Positions 8,175 through 16,946 of a stretch of 41,126 nucleotides of DNA are shown piece after piece. Under the pieces are notes generated by a model. The model made no database searches. It was not told where the DNA came from and saw only the letters and a program-made list of their open reading frames with translations. Each line of letters opens with the position of its first letter. Position 1 is the first letter of the stretch. The position numbers were made by a program, and so were the translations under genes. The stretch comes from Clostridia bacterium (GTDB lineage Bacteria; Bacillota; Clostridia; Lachnospirales; Lachnospiraceae): assembly GCA_029101305.1 (NCBI GenBank), contig JAQXQS010000122.1, positions 1 through 41,126 of the forward strand, in the 5' to 3' direction.

Positions 8175-9380
8175 ATGAAGCTGACACAGGAACAGCAGGA
8201 CATGCTGGATGGAAAATACGGAGAGGGAACAGCTTACGCCATGAAAATCCAGGTGGCCATCGGGGAATCCTTTGATGCACCGAGAATGGTTCCCATTACC
8301 AGGGCACATGTGGCACTGAGCAACCAGGATGCAGACCTCTGGTTTGCGGAAAAGCTGCTGGCAGCAGGAGCCCACTGTAGGGTTGCACCAACTGTAAATC
8401 CAGGTTTTTGCGTATCCTTTTTTAAAGAACATAACATGGTATCCGAGGAAGATGCGGCCATGATGATGCGGACACACAATGCTTACAAAGGGCTTGGTGC
8501 GATCCTTACTTATAACTGTACTCCATATGTAGCAACAAACGTGCCAAACTTCGGCGAGATCTGTGCATTTTCTGAATCCAGTGCCACTCCTTATATCAAT
8601 TCCGTGTGGGGGGCGCGAAGCAACCGTGAAGGAGCCAACAGTGCCCTGTGCGCAGCAATCACCGGATATGTTCCGGAATATGGCCTGCTTCTGGATGAAA
8701 ACAGAAAAGGAAATATCCTGGTAGAAGTGAAAGCGGATATGAAATCTGATTTCCAGTATCATCTCCTGGGGTATTGCGGAAAGAAAATTGGCCAGGGAAT
8801 TCCGGTATTTACCGGCCTTCCAAAACATATCGGGAAAGAGGCACTTACCAACCTGGGTGCACAGCTGAACACCTCAGGAGCCTATGGAATGTATCACATT
8901 GAAGGATTTACACCTGAGGCGCAGACACTGGAACAGGCTTTCGGCGGAAAAGAACCAGAACGTGTGGTAACCATTACCAATGAGGATCTGGACGAGATAC
9001 TGGAAGAGATTTCTAACACCGGAAACCGTAAAATTGATTTCGCAATGTTCGGATGTCCACATTTTACACTGGAACAGTGCATGCACATTGCAGGGAAGCT
9101 GGATGGAAAAACCTTGAAGGTTCCAATGTGGATCCTTACTTCCTATCACGTAAAAGAGCTTGCAGACAGAATGGGAATATCTGAAACAATTGAAAAAGCC
9201 GGCGGTTACATTGTTCCCGATACCTGTCCGGATCAGCCCTGCTGGCATGGTTTAAGCGGAAAATTCGGTGTTACGGAATCTCCAAAATGTGCATATTATC
9301 CGAAACGCCGGGGAATTGAATTTGTGATCCGTGATCTGGATACCTGTATTGAGGCTGCACTTACAGGAACTGTTGTATGA
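8175..9380 (+). CDS. Aconitase X catalytic (large) subunit, AcnX/DUF521
   Basis: This 401-residue protein matches the AcnX large subunit, a hydro-lyase distantly related to aconitase. Known members include bacterial cis-3-hydroxy-L-proline dehydratase and archaeal phosphomevalonate dehydratase. Recognisable segments are the opening LTQEQQDMLDGKYGEGTAYA, LTYNCTPYVATNVPNFGE with a likely metal-cluster cysteine, FSESSATPYINSVWGARSN, and VPDTCPDQPCW near the C-terminus. The ATG at 8175 follows AAAGGAG; a longer frame from 8148 would start inside the terminator hairpin and is rejected. The small (swivelling) subunit gene comes next. Hydroxyproline-pathway partners such as proline racemase and D-amino-acid oxidase genes are absent, so the substrate is open. 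The amidohydrolase-rich surroundings suggest a hydroxylated or unsaturated acid from a nitrogen compound. Confidence 0.88.
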   Translation: MKLTQEQQDMLDGKYGEGTAYAMKIQVAIGESFDAPRMVPITRAHVALSNQDADLWFAEKLLAAGAHCRVAPTVNPGFCVSFFKEHNMVSEEDAAMMMRTHNAYKGLGAILTYNCTPYVATNVPNFGEICAFSESSATPYINSVWGARSNREGANSALCAAITGYVPEYGLLLDENRKGNILVEVKADMKSDFQYHLLGYCGKKIGQGIPVFTGLPKHIGKEALTNLGAQLNTSGAYGMYHIEGFTPEAQTLEQAFGGKEPERVVTITNEDLDEILEEISNTGNRKIDFAMFGCPHFTLEQCMHIAGKLDGKTLKVPMWILTSYHVKELADRMGISETIEKAGGYIVPDTCPDQPCWHGLSGKFGVTESPKCAYYPKRRGIEFVIRDLDTCIEAALTGTVV

Positions 9381-9447
9381 AAATTTGAACAGCTGCAAAT
9401 AGAAAAAGAAAATTCAGGCTTAAAAATACAGCCGGAAAGGACGATAT

Positions 9448-9852
9448 ATGGGACAGAAATTTACATGCCACAAAATTTCAGAAGGAAAAGCAACCGCGGA
9501 AGCGATTGTGTCAGAAGATGACATTATGTTTTACCTGATCCGGCCGGAAACCGGAGTTGTCATAGAACCGGCACATGCTTTATATGGAAAATCCATGGCC
9601 GGAAAAATCCTGATTTTCCCAAGCGGAAAGGGGAGCTCAGTAGTACAGGCGGATGGATTGTTCCAGTTGAATAAAAACGGGAATATGCCAAAAGCTATGA
9701 TCATCCAGTATCCGGAAACCGTACTTGTTTCCAGCGCGATCATCATGGACATCCCAATGGTTGATAAAGTGGATCCTGAATTTTATAAAACGGTGAAAGA
9801 TGGGGACTCAGTATTGGTAAATGCAGATGAAGGCTATGTGGAAATTCTATAA
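9448..9852 (+). CDS. Aconitase X swivel-domain (small) subunit, DUF126
   Basis: This 134-residue protein is the small subunit of two-part AcnX enzymes and closes over the large subunit's active site. Characteristic stretches are ISEGKATAEAIVSEDDIMFY near the start, HALYGKSMAGKILIFPSGKG with the SGKG loop, and AIIMDIPMVDKVDP. The start ATG lies behind GGAAAGGA, 67 bp after the large subunit. Fused forms exist in other organisms; here the two are separate, as in many Firmicutes and archaea. Confidence 0.87.
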   Translation: MGQKFTCHKISEGKATAEAIVSEDDIMFYLIRPETGVVIEPAHALYGKSMAGKILIFPSGKGSSVVQADGLFQLNKNGNMPKAMIIQYPETVLVSSAIIMDIPMVDKVDPEFYKTVKDGDSVLVNADEGYVEIL

Positions 9853-9978
9853 AGGTTAGAAAGCTGTTCGTGCTTGCACAATAAAGCTTTTGATCTTGGA
9901 ACTCATTCGTGGCATTTTGGAACTGACATCCAAAATAATTCGCATGGAGAAAAAGTTGTAAAGCAGGGAGGTGACCAC
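9853..9978 (+). other. Structured gap between AcnX small subunit and M20 gene
   Basis: Two hairpins can form: AAAGCT/AGCTTT with an inner GTGC/GCAC near 9860-9892, and TTTTGGA/TCCAAAA at 9915-9921 and 9929-9935. Neither has a clear U-tract, so read-through into the M20 gene is expected. They may set relative expression by pausing or RNA processing. Confidence 0.35.
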
Positions 9979-11232
9979 ATGGGATATCAGATCAACGGAG
10001 AACGTCTTCTCCAGAATTTGACCCGGATGGCCCAGTTTGGACTTAACGAAAAAGGTGGAATTGATAGAAGCCTCGGTTCCCAGGCTGATTATGATACCCG
10101 TGAATGGCTGAAAAGTTACTGGCAGGAGCACCTGGAAGCAGAACCGGAAACAGATCCCATCGCAAATCTCTGGGTCAGACACCAGGGGCTTGAAAACAGG
10201 AAACCCCTGGTAATCGGATCCCATCACGATGCCGTGCCAGATGGAGGGAAATACGATGGGGCGATGGGAGTGCTGATCGCCACCGAAGTACTGGAAACAA
10301 TCGTGGAACAGGGAATTCCATTGAAGCATCCCCTATATGCCATTTCTTTCACAGGAGAGGAACCCAATCCCTATAATTTATCTACACTTGGAAGCAAAGT
10401 GATCAGCGGAAGACTCCGGAAGGACGATCTTACCCATATATATAACCGGGAAACAGGGAAAAGCCTGGAAGATACTATCAAATGGCTGGGCGGCAATATT
10501 TCAGAGCTGGAGAAGGCAAGAATCCAGCCAGGAGAGCTTGCTGGGTTCCTGGAAGTGCACAATGAGCTTGGCAGACACCTGGAAGCCCAGGGACTTCATC
10601 TTAGCGGGGTAAGCACCATTACAGGAATCTACCGGGAAGAAATCCGAATCAGCGGGGAAAATAATCATGCGGGAACCACCATGATGCCTGACCGGAAAGA
10701 TGCTTTCCTGGCATTGGCTGATTTCGCAACAGGACTTAACGAAATTGTGGCAGCCTATGAAGATCCGGATGTGGTAGGTACGATGGGATATGTGAAGGTA
10801 AATCCCAATGAAGCCAACATCATTCCTGGAAGTGCAGTTGGAATCATAGATATCCGTACCTGTGAACGGAAAATCATAACAGAAATTGTAAAACAGCTGG
10901 ATGCACTGACAAAGAAAATAGAAGACTCCCGAAACGTAAAGCTTCAGCGTTCTGTCCTTCTGGACCAGCCGGCACGTTTTATGGATGAAGACATCCAGCG
11001 GATCGTAAAAGAAAATCTGGTGAAGATGAAGGAACCGGAAAATGTAATGGTCAGCATGGCAGGACATGATGCCGCAAATATGCAGCTGGTTACAAAAGCC
11101 GGAATGATTTTCACAAGAAGCGTAGGCGGCAAGGGACATTGCAGGGAAGAATTTACAGAAGATGCAGATGTGATAAAAGCAGGCCAGCTTGCTCTTGATA
11201 CAATCTTAAAAATGGACGAGGAATTGCCATGA
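9979..11232 (+). CDS. M20-family amidohydrolase, N-carbamoyl-amino-acid hydrolase/allantoate amidohydrolase type
   Basis: From ATG 9979, behind a strong GGGAGGTGA site, the protein is 417 residues, the usual length for the Zn/Mn carbamoylase branch of M20. Metal and catalytic positions are visible in GSHHDAVPDGGKYDGAMGV (His, Asp), FTGEEPN (Glu-Glu), LEVHNELGRHLE (His and Glu, matching HxEQG of the family), GENNHAGTTMMPDRKDAF and MAGHDAANM (His). Members hydrolyse N-carbamoyl, ureido or N-formyl amino acids. Its stop overlaps the next start by 4 bp (ATGA), so it is tightly coupled to the deaminase-like gene. In this cluster it could remove a formyl, formimino or carbamoyl group from the ring-opening product of HutI. 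A longer frame from 9874 lacks family similarity. Exact substrate unknown. Confidence 0.85.
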   Translation: MGYQINGERLLQNLTRMAQFGLNEKGGIDRSLGSQADYDTREWLKSYWQEHLEAEPETDPIANLWVRHQGLENRKPLVIGSHHDAVPDGGKYDGAMGVLIATEVLETIVEQGIPLKHPLYAISFTGEEPNPYNLSTLGSKVISGRLRKDDLTHIYNRETGKSLEDTIKWLGGNISELEKARIQPGELAGFLEVHNELGRHLEAQGLHLSGVSTITGIYREEIRISGENNHAGTTMMPDRKDAFLALADFATGLNEIVAAYEDPDVVGTMGYVKVNPNEANIIPGSAVGIIDIRTCERKIITEIVKQLDALTKKIEDSRNVKLQRSVLLDQPARFMDEDIQRIVKENLVKMKEPENVMVSMAGHDAANMQLVTKAGMIFTRSVGGKGHCREEFTEDADVIKAGQLALDTILKMDEELP

Positions 11233-12557
11233 AACTAATATTTCCAAAATATCTTTATTATAAGAATAAATTTTACCCGGATTACGGAGTGCTCACAGAA
11301 GGGGATTCCATTATAAGCGTGGAACCTAAGAAACAGCTTCTGGAAAAATATCCCCAGGCCAAGCAGCTCCATCTCAGTGAGCAGGTGCTTCTGCCAGGAA
11401 CGGTTAATGCCCACAATCACTGTTTCCAGAGTCTTCTCCGTGGAATTGCAGCAGACCGGCCGTTCCTGGAATGGAGAGACCGATCCCTGTATTATTATTC
11501 TCCGAAAATGAGCAAAGAGGATATTTATAACGGTGCGTTGTTCGCTTTTGGGGAAATGATGAAGCGTGGCGTAACCACAGTGGGGGATTTCTTTTACCTC
11601 CATAATTATGGAAGGGAAAGCGACCTTGCGATCATACAGGCTGCAAAGGATCTGGGGATCCGGCTTTCCCTGAACCGAACCATGTATGACTGGGACGGGG
11701 CTCCGGCAGGATATGTAGAAACGGTTCCGCAGGCTGTGGAAAATACCTTATATCTGGCAGAGGAATACAAGGACGATCCCATGGTAAATATTCTTCCGGC
11801 ACCGCACAGTCTTCATGCTGCTACGCCGGAGATGATCCAGAGGGGCCATGAAATTGCCAGAAAACTGAATGTGAAATTTCATATTCATGTGGCAGAAGAG
11901 CCTTTCGAAGTGGAACAGGTGAAAAAAGAACATGATGGACTTGGAACTCTGGAATATCTGGACCGGCTGGGCGTTGTGGATGACTCCATGGTTATCATCC
12001 ACGGTGTATGGCTTTCCCCAGAGGAAATCGCTCTTCTGGGTGAGAAAAAAGGAGGCCTGGTCTATTGTCCTTCCAGTAACATGTTTCTGGCAGATGGAAT
12101 TACAGATATTCCGGGAATGTTGAAAGCCGGAGTGACCGTTGCACTTGGAAGTGACGGAGGCTGCAGCAACAACCGGATCAGTGTTTTTGAGGAAATGCGG
12201 ATGGTTTCTCTTCTGCAGAAAGCGAAAACCTGTGATGCTCTTTGTGTCAATTATGAACAGGCGTTCCAGATGGGAACAGAAAATGGCGGCCTGCTTCTGA
12301 ACTTTAAGATTGGAAAAATTGAAGAGGGTTATAAAGCGGACTTTGTAGGAATCGATCTGGAAGATCTTTCGATGATGCCTCTTAGTGATTCTCTGGAGCA
12401 GATGCTTCCTAATATTGTGTACTCCATGGAACCAACTGCGGTACGCACCGTGATCGTAGCCGGAAAGCCCACTGTAAAAGACGGGCAGCTGACGACAGTA
12501 AGTGAACGGGAGATTTCCAGAAGAGTGAAAGAAACCATGGAACGGTTAAACCGTTAA
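11229..12557 (+). CDS. Amidohydrolase-superfamily deaminase (TrzA/SsnA/HutF-like)
   Basis: This 442-residue enzyme belongs to the metal-dependent amidohydrolases that deaminate or deiminate heterocycles and amidines. Metal ligands are visible: the HxH pair in TVNAHNHCFQSLLRG, PAPHSLHAATPE, a barrel His in FHIHVAEEPFEVEQ, another in VIIHGVWLSPEE, and the Asp in LGSDGGCSNNRISVFEEMRM. The segment PFLEWRDRSLYYY resembles the region of formimino-glutamate deiminase (HutF), whereas SNNRISVFEEMR resembles 8-oxoguanine and adenosyl-deaminase relatives, so the subfamily is ambiguous. Coupling to the M20 gene by a 4-bp overlap and the nearby HutI suggest a HutF-like deiminase step. A purine- or imidazole-deaminase is the main alternative. 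Confidence 0.82.
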   Translation: MKLIFPKYLYYKNKFYPDYGVLTEGDSIISVEPKKQLLEKYPQAKQLHLSEQVLLPGTVNAHNHCFQSLLRGIAADRPFLEWRDRSLYYYSPKMSKEDIYNGALFAFGEMMKRGVTTVGDFFYLHNYGRESDLAIIQAAKDLGIRLSLNRTMYDWDGAPAGYVETVPQAVENTLYLAEEYKDDPMVNILPAPHSLHAATPEMIQRGHEIARKLNVKFHIHVAEEPFEVEQVKKEHDGLGTLEYLDRLGVVDDSMVIIHGVWLSPEEIALLGEKKGGLVYCPSSNMFLADGITDIPGMLKAGVTVALGSDGGCSNNRISVFEEMRMVSLLQKAKTCDALCVNYEQAFQMGTENGGLLLNFKIGKIEEGYKADFVGIDLEDLSMMPLSDSLEQMLPNIVYSMEPTAVRTVIVAGKPTVKDGQLTTVSEREISRRVKETMERLNR

Positions 12558-12634
12558 ATAAAACTGTTAAATGAAAAAAGCCAAACGCAAAGTAGTTGAA
12601 AATCCCTCAGGGAACTGGTTCCCCAGAGGTTTTC
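12541..12634 (+). other. Palindrome and stem-loop before the binding-protein gene
   Basis: A perfect palindrome, AACGGTT-A-AACCGTT (12541-12555), spans the end of the deaminase gene. A long imperfect hairpin follows at 12598-12634, whose arms begin GAAAATCCC and end GAGGTTTTC around a 2-nt loop. It lacks a U-tract. It could protect or separate the downstream binding-protein message, or the palindrome could be an operator for internal initiation. Confidence 0.4.
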
Positions 12635-12729
12635 ATAAAAGCAAGTAAATTAATGCGGTGTTCACTGTAGAGCAGCTTTTGCCTGAAGGGAACAACAGCA
12701 GCCACATCTAAGAACGAGGAGGAAAAACT

Positions 12730-13788
12730 ATGAAGAAAAGAATCGTAGCAACACTGTTAACTACAGTTATGGCAGTAATGGGGATTGCCGGAAGCAGCGT
12801 CTGTGTATTTGCAGAAACAGAAAGCACTGAAGAAACAGAAACTACCGATGAAGCAGAAGATGCCGGGGAGACCACCGGTGATGCAATGTATGATGGCAAG
12901 GTCCTTCTCGGACAGGCATCCTGGATCGGTTATGCGCCTCTTTATCTGGCAGATAAAAAAGGATTTTTCGATGATCATGGCGCTGATGTGGATGTACAGT
13001 TTTTTGAATCAAAAACAGATTCCAAATCTGCTCTGGCAGCAGGAAGAATTCAGGGAATGTCTACAACGGTAGATACCCATGTTATGAGTGCTGCATCCGG
13101 CATGGACATTTCTATTGTTCTGGCACTGGACACCTCTGATGGCGGCGATGGATTAAGTGCCCTGAAAGATATCCCGGATATCAAATCCCTGAAGGGTCAT
13201 ACAGTAGCCCTTGATACTTCCGGTGGAGCTTCTTATTTCTGGTTCCAGTATCTGTTACAGCAGGAAGGAATGACCTTAGATGATGTGCAGGCTGTGAATA
13301 TGAGCTCCGGAGATGCAGGAGCAGCCTTTGTGGCCGGTGAAGTGGATGCGGCGGTAACCTGGGAGCCATGGCTTTCCAAGGCAAAAGAAACAGATAATGG
13401 GTCCGTTCTCATTGATAGCAGCGAAACTCCTGGTATTATCGTAGATGCCCTTGCAATGGATAAGGATTTCGCAGCCCAGTATCCGGGAACTGTAAAAGCA
13501 ATTGTAGAAGGCTGGTATGACGCTCTTGCCTACATGGAATCTGATCCGGATGATGCATACAAGATCATGATGGAGTACACAGGTGATGAGACTCCGGAAG
13601 ACCTTCAGGCGTCTATGGCAGAGGTTAAATTCTATGACAAAGACGGAAATGCTGATTACTATGATGGTGACATTCAGGATGTTGCAAAAATGGCAGCAGA
13701 TCTGTGGCTGGATATGGGACTGATTGATGCAGAACCAGATCTGGATTCCTTGATCGATGGATCTTTTATCGGTGGAACTGAAGAATAA
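12730..13788 (+). CDS. ABC transporter substrate-binding protein, NMT1/TauA/SsuA type
   Basis: This 352-residue exported protein belongs to the binding proteins that serve SsuBC/TauBC-like importers for sulfonates, nitrate, pyrimidine precursors and related small compounds. Residues 1-28 form a signal peptide (MKKRIVATLLTTVMAV...) with a likely type I cut after VFA. The expected Gram-positive lipobox is absent, since the only early Cys is preceded by SSV. An acidic Thr/Glu linker follows. The core shows GYAPLYLADKKGFFDDHGAD, LDTSGGASYFWFQYLLQ, VNMSSGDAGAAFVAGEVDAA and VTWEPWLSKAKE, all typical. A hairpin follows the gene, and HutI, the permease and the ATPase come after. Ligand unknown; the context suggests an imidazole or ureido compound. 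Confidence 0.88.
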   Translation: MKKRIVATLLTTVMAVMGIAGSSVCVFAETESTEETETTDEAEDAGETTGDAMYDGKVLLGQASWIGYAPLYLADKKGFFDDHGADVDVQFFESKTDSKSALAAGRIQGMSTTVDTHVMSAASGMDISIVLALDTSDGGDGLSALKDIPDIKSLKGHTVALDTSGGASYFWFQYLLQQEGMTLDDVQAVNMSSGDAGAAFVAGEVDAAVTWEPWLSKAKETDNGSVLIDSSETPGIIVDALAMDKDFAAQYPGTVKAIVEGWYDALAYMESDPDDAYKIMMEYTGDETPEDLQASMAEVKFYDKDGNADYYDGDIQDVAKMAADLWLDMGLIDAEPDLDSLIDGSFIGGTEE

Positions 13789-13796
13789 AAATAAGA

Positions 13797-13832
13797 ACGG
13801 TTCCTTTCTCCATTCATAGAGAGAGGAACCGT
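13797..13832 (+). other. Stem-loop between binding protein and hutI
   Basis: A 14-bp stem with one mismatch, ACGGTTCCTTTCTC (13797-13810) and GAGAGAGGAACCGT (13819-13832), with an 8-nt loop. There is no U-tract. Stem-loops after binding-protein genes commonly stabilise that message and lower expression of the following genes. Confidence 0.6.
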
Positions 13833-13845
13833 AAATGAGGTGCCT

Positions 13846-15096
13846 ATGAAACGTACAATTTTAACTCATATTTCAGAAGTGGTTACTCCACAAGGGAGCA
13901 AGGCGCTTCATGGAAAAGATATGGGAAAGGTAAAACGCCTGAAGAATGCTGCGATTGTAATAGAAGATGGAAAAATTCTTGCTGTTGGTCCAAATGAGGA
14001 AACAGTGGAAAAATATCATATAACAAATATAATTCTGAAGGACATGACAGGAAAATGCATTCTTCCAGGCTTTGTAGATTCCCATACCCATTTTATTTTC
14101 GGAGGATACCGGCCTGATGAGTTTATGATGCGGCTTAATGGCGCCTCTTATCTGGAAATCCATAAAGCCGGCGGCGGAATCTGGAACACGGTGCAGGCTA
14201 CCAGAAGCATGAGCCTGGATGAAATGGTGCAGACCGGAAAAGAACGTCTATCAGATATGCTTTCCATGGGCGTTACAACAGTGGAGGGAAAAAGCGGATA
14301 CGGTCTTGACAGAGAGTGCGAGCTACGCCAGCTGGAAGCACTGGAAATCCTGAAAAAGGAACAGCCGGTTTCCCTGGTAAATACATTTCTTGGCGCACAT
14401 TCTATTCCGGAAGAGTATAAAGGCAGGTCAGATGAGTATATTGATTTTCTGATCCGCGAAATGCTTCCGGTAGTAAAAGAAAAGAATCTGGCAGAGTATG
14501 TGGATATTTTCTGTGAAAACAGTGTGTTTGACTGTGAGCAGTCCAGACGGTATCTTCTGGCAGCAAAAGAAATGGGATTCGGCGTGAAAATACATGCGGA
14601 TGAAATTGAAGCATTAGGCGGAAGCGGCGTAGCGGCCGAGGTCGGGGCTGTTTCTGCAGATCATCTGCTGATGATACGAAAAGCAGACTGTGAGAAACTT
14701 GCAGCTTCGGATACGGTTGCCACATTGCTTCCGGCTACAGCTTTTTGTCTCCATAAGCCTTATGCTCCGGCCAGGGAGATGATCGACAGCGGATGTGCGG
14801 TGGCACTGGCAAGTGACTATAATCCAGGAAGCTGTTTTACCAACAGTATCCCTCTTTTATTTGCCCTTGCAGTGATCCATATGAAAATGAGTCTGGAAGA
14901 AGCTTTGTGTGCACTTACCCTGAATGGGGCAGCTGCTGTTGGAAAAGCAGATCAGATCGGCAGTATTGAACCTGGCAAGGCAGCAGATCTGGTGGTGCTT
15001 GAGAAACCGCAGTATGAGTTTCTTGTGTATCACACAGCGAAAAACATTGTCGGGGAAGTCTATAAAGATGGAAATATGGTGTACAGCAAAAGGTAA
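13846..15096 (+). CDS. hutI: Imidazolonepropionase (HutI) or close imidazolonase
   Basis: This 416-residue protein follows the HutI pattern throughout. The metal HxH is in LPGFVDSHTHFIFGGYRPDE. Further matches are YLEIHKAGGGIWNTVQATR, GVTTVEGKSGYGLD, NTFLGAHSIPEEYKG, KIHADEIEALGGSGVAAEVG, SADHLLM and ALASDYNPGSC. HutI opens 4-imidazolone-5-propionate to N-formimino-L-glutamate. The ATG at 13846 is preferred because TGAGGTG just upstream is the ribosome site; a GTG at 13840 lies inside that site. It sits between the binding protein and the permease, so transport and ring opening are co-expressed. No histidase or urocanase gene is in the window, so it may instead open another imidazolone. Confidence 0.9.
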   Translation: MKRTILTHISEVVTPQGSKALHGKDMGKVKRLKNAAIVIEDGKILAVGPNEETVEKYHITNIILKDMTGKCILPGFVDSHTHFIFGGYRPDEFMMRLNGASYLEIHKAGGGIWNTVQATRSMSLDEMVQTGKERLSDMLSMGVTTVEGKSGYGLDRECELRQLEALEILKKEQPVSLVNTFLGAHSIPEEYKGRSDEYIDFLIREMLPVVKEKNLAEYVDIFCENSVFDCEQSRRYLLAAKEMGFGVKIHADEIEALGGSGVAAEVGAVSADHLLMIRKADCEKLAASDTVATLLPATAFCLHKPYAPAREMIDSGCAVALASDYNPGSCFTNSIPLLFALAVIHMKMSLEEALCALTLNGAAAVGKADQIGSIEPGKAADLVVLEKPQYEFLVYHTAKNIVGEVYKDGNMVYSKR

Positions 15097-15114
15097 AGAA
15101 GGGGTGATAAGCTT

Positions 15115-15921
15115 ATGAAAAAACTGAAACGGAAAATTTCTGATGCGTTTATACCTAAGGGGTCCATATCAAAAGCAGCATATATTATTCTGGCGGTACT
15201 GTCTTTTGCACTGATATTTGCAATCTGGATGTACGCAGCATATGTAAAAGGGGTGGATAGTATGTTCCTTCCATCACCGGAAAAAACTCTGGAATCTGCG
15301 AAGAATATGTTCGCTGTCGGCGGTTATCTTACAGACATCCGGATGTCTGTACAGCGTGTTCTTATCGGATTTCTGATCTCGGCAGTTGTGGGAATTCCAT
15401 TGGGCCTTCTGATTGGAACTTATGCTCCTGTGGCGGCATTTTTTGAGCCCTTCTTTTCTTTCTTCCGTTATCTGCCGGCATCTGCATTTATCCAGCTGTT
15501 CATTCTCTGGATCGGTATCGGTGAAAGTGCAAAGATTGCCATTATCATAGTAGGAAGTGTAGCGCAGATTATTCTGATGGTTGCTACCAATGTGCGTAAT
15601 GTAAGTGTTTCCCTGATCGAAGTTTCCTATACTCTTGGTGTTTCCAAGTTTGGTGTATTCTGGAAAATCATTCTTCCAAAGAGCATGCCGGATATTGTAG
15701 ATACCTTGCGAATCGTTCTTGGATGGGCATGGACTTATATTATTGTAGCAGAGATGATCGGTGCTTCCGAGGGTGTTGGCTTTATGATCACCCAGGCAGG
15801 ACGCCAGTTTATGATCTCCAAGATCTTTGTGGGAATCATTACCATTGGAATTATCGGTCTGGCACTTGATATGCTCTGCATGTTTTTACGAAAAGTATTG
15901 TTCCCTTGGAATGAGAAATAA
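15115..15921 (+). CDS. ABC transporter permease, SsuC/TauC family
   Basis: This 268-residue integral membrane protein has about six hydrophobic segments. The cytoplasmic coupling loop near residues 180-200 reads SYTLGVSKFGVFWKIILPKS, the EAA-type motif that contacts the ATPase. The N-terminal part (MFLPSPEKTLESAKNMFAVG) and RYLPASAFIQLFILWIGIGE are typical of the SsuC/TauC branch. Together with the binding protein at 12730 and the ATPase at 15973 it would make one importer. It starts 18 bp after hutI behind GGGGTGAT. Substrate not determined by sequence. Confidence 0.9.
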   Translation: MKKLKRKISDAFIPKGSISKAAYIILAVLSFALIFAIWMYAAYVKGVDSMFLPSPEKTLESAKNMFAVGGYLTDIRMSVQRVLIGFLISAVVGIPLGLLIGTYAPVAAFFEPFFSFFRYLPASAFIQLFILWIGIGESAKIAIIIVGSVAQIILMVATNVRNVSVSLIEVSYTLGVSKFGVFWKIILPKSMPDIVDTLRIVLGWAWTYIIVAEMIGASEGVGFMITQAGRQFMISKIFVGIITIGIIGLALDMLCMFLRKVLFPWNEK

Positions 15922-15972
15922 AACGGGAAAGAAAAGGAAAAATCCGGAATCAGAAAAAAGGAGGCGCTGGTT

Positions 15973-16803
15973 ATGGAATATTATGAACAGCCTAACGGAA
16001 ATGTTGTGAAGCTGCACAACGGTCTTGATATTATCGGTGTGACAAAAGCGTTTGATACGAAAAAAGGAAGGGTACAGGCACTGGAAGAAATCAATCTTCA
16101 TATCCGCAGTAAGGAATTCGTTTCCCTTCTTGGCACCAGCGGCTGTGGAAAATCTACATTACTCCGCATGATCGGAGGTCTGGATCATCCCAGCACAGGC
16201 AAGATCATGTTCAAGAAAGAGGAAATCACAGGACCTGGCGCCCATATTGGAATGGTATTCCAGGCTTATACCCTTTTTCCATGGCTGACTGTGGAAGAAA
16301 ATATTGCCTTTGGCCTGAAACAGAGAAAGACCAAAACAAATGCGGAAATCAAAGAAATTGTAGACTCTTATATTGATCTGGTAGGCCTTCGGAAGTTTGA
16401 AAAGCTGTATCCATAGTCTCTTTCAGGAGGTCTGAAACAGAGGGTTGCCATTGACCGTGCCCTTGCCAATGACCCGGATGTACTGCTTCTGGATGAGCCT
16501 TTTGGAGCTCTTGATATGCAGACAAGGACAGTTATGCAGGAGCTGCTTCTGGATGTATGGCAGAAATCCCCGAAAACTATCGTGATGGTAACTCATGATA
16601 TTGAGGAAGCTGTTTTCCTGGCAGACCGGGTTGTGGTCATGAGCTCAAGACCGGGATCTGTAAAAGAAATTATTGATATCGACCTGGAACGTCCAAGGGA
16701 TTACCGGGTAAAAAATACAGAGAAATTCATGGAATATAAGGTGCGCTGCTCCGATATCATCCGCGAGGAAAGTATGAAGCTGATCTCAGCAGTGAATGAG
16801 TGA
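15973..16803 (+). pseudogene. ABC transporter ATPase (SsuB/TauB type) with in-frame TAG at codon 148
   Basis: The frame encodes a complete 276-codon SsuB/TauB-like ATPase except that codon 148 (16414-16416) is TAG. Before it lie the Walker A GTSGCGKSTLL and the Q-loop VFQAYTLFPWLTVE. Directly after it, in the same frame, come the signature LSGGLKQRVAIDRALAND, Walker B VLLLDEPFGALD and the switch VTHDIEEAVFLADRV. The stop replaces the variable residue that normally follows YP and precedes the signature LSGG, so a one-base change (for example from CAG or TAC/TAT) would explain it. Both halves are otherwise undamaged, as are the permease and binding protein. It may be a fresh loss-of-function mutation, a sequencing error or a read-through case. 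A truncated protein lacking the signature could not work. Start: ATG behind AAAGGAGG. Confidence 0.85.
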
Positions 16804-16873
16804 ATAAGCAGCATAGCGAGCAGAAGAAAGAACTGCGTTTTAGCTGGCTGTATTATTTGAAAAATATAGTGAT

Positions 16874-16927
16874 GGAATACAGCAGTCGAAAAAGAATGCA
16901 GTGTTGACGGAATGCAGCTGTCGAAAT
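16874..16927 (+). repeat. Three imperfect ~18-bp repeats before hutD
   Basis: GGAATACAGCAGTCGAAA (from 16874), AGAATGCAGTGTTGACGG (from 16893) and GGAATGCAGCTGTCGAAA (from 16909) form a small tandem array in the 143-bp gap between the ATPase and hutD. Copies 1 and 3 are most alike. No promoter is evident, and the array could be slippage or a protein site. Confidence 0.4.
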
Positions 16928-16946
16928 AGAAAGGCAGGTGGCCAGG

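Noticed and set aside
8047-8280. 77-codon minus-strand frame over the acnX leader
   Set aside because: It is antisense to the leader and the acnX start, without ribosome site or family match.
16414-16416. TAG read as pyrrolysine
   Set aside because: No pyl genes are in view and the position is a variable residue in ABC ATPases, so nonsense mutation or error is simpler. It remains testable.
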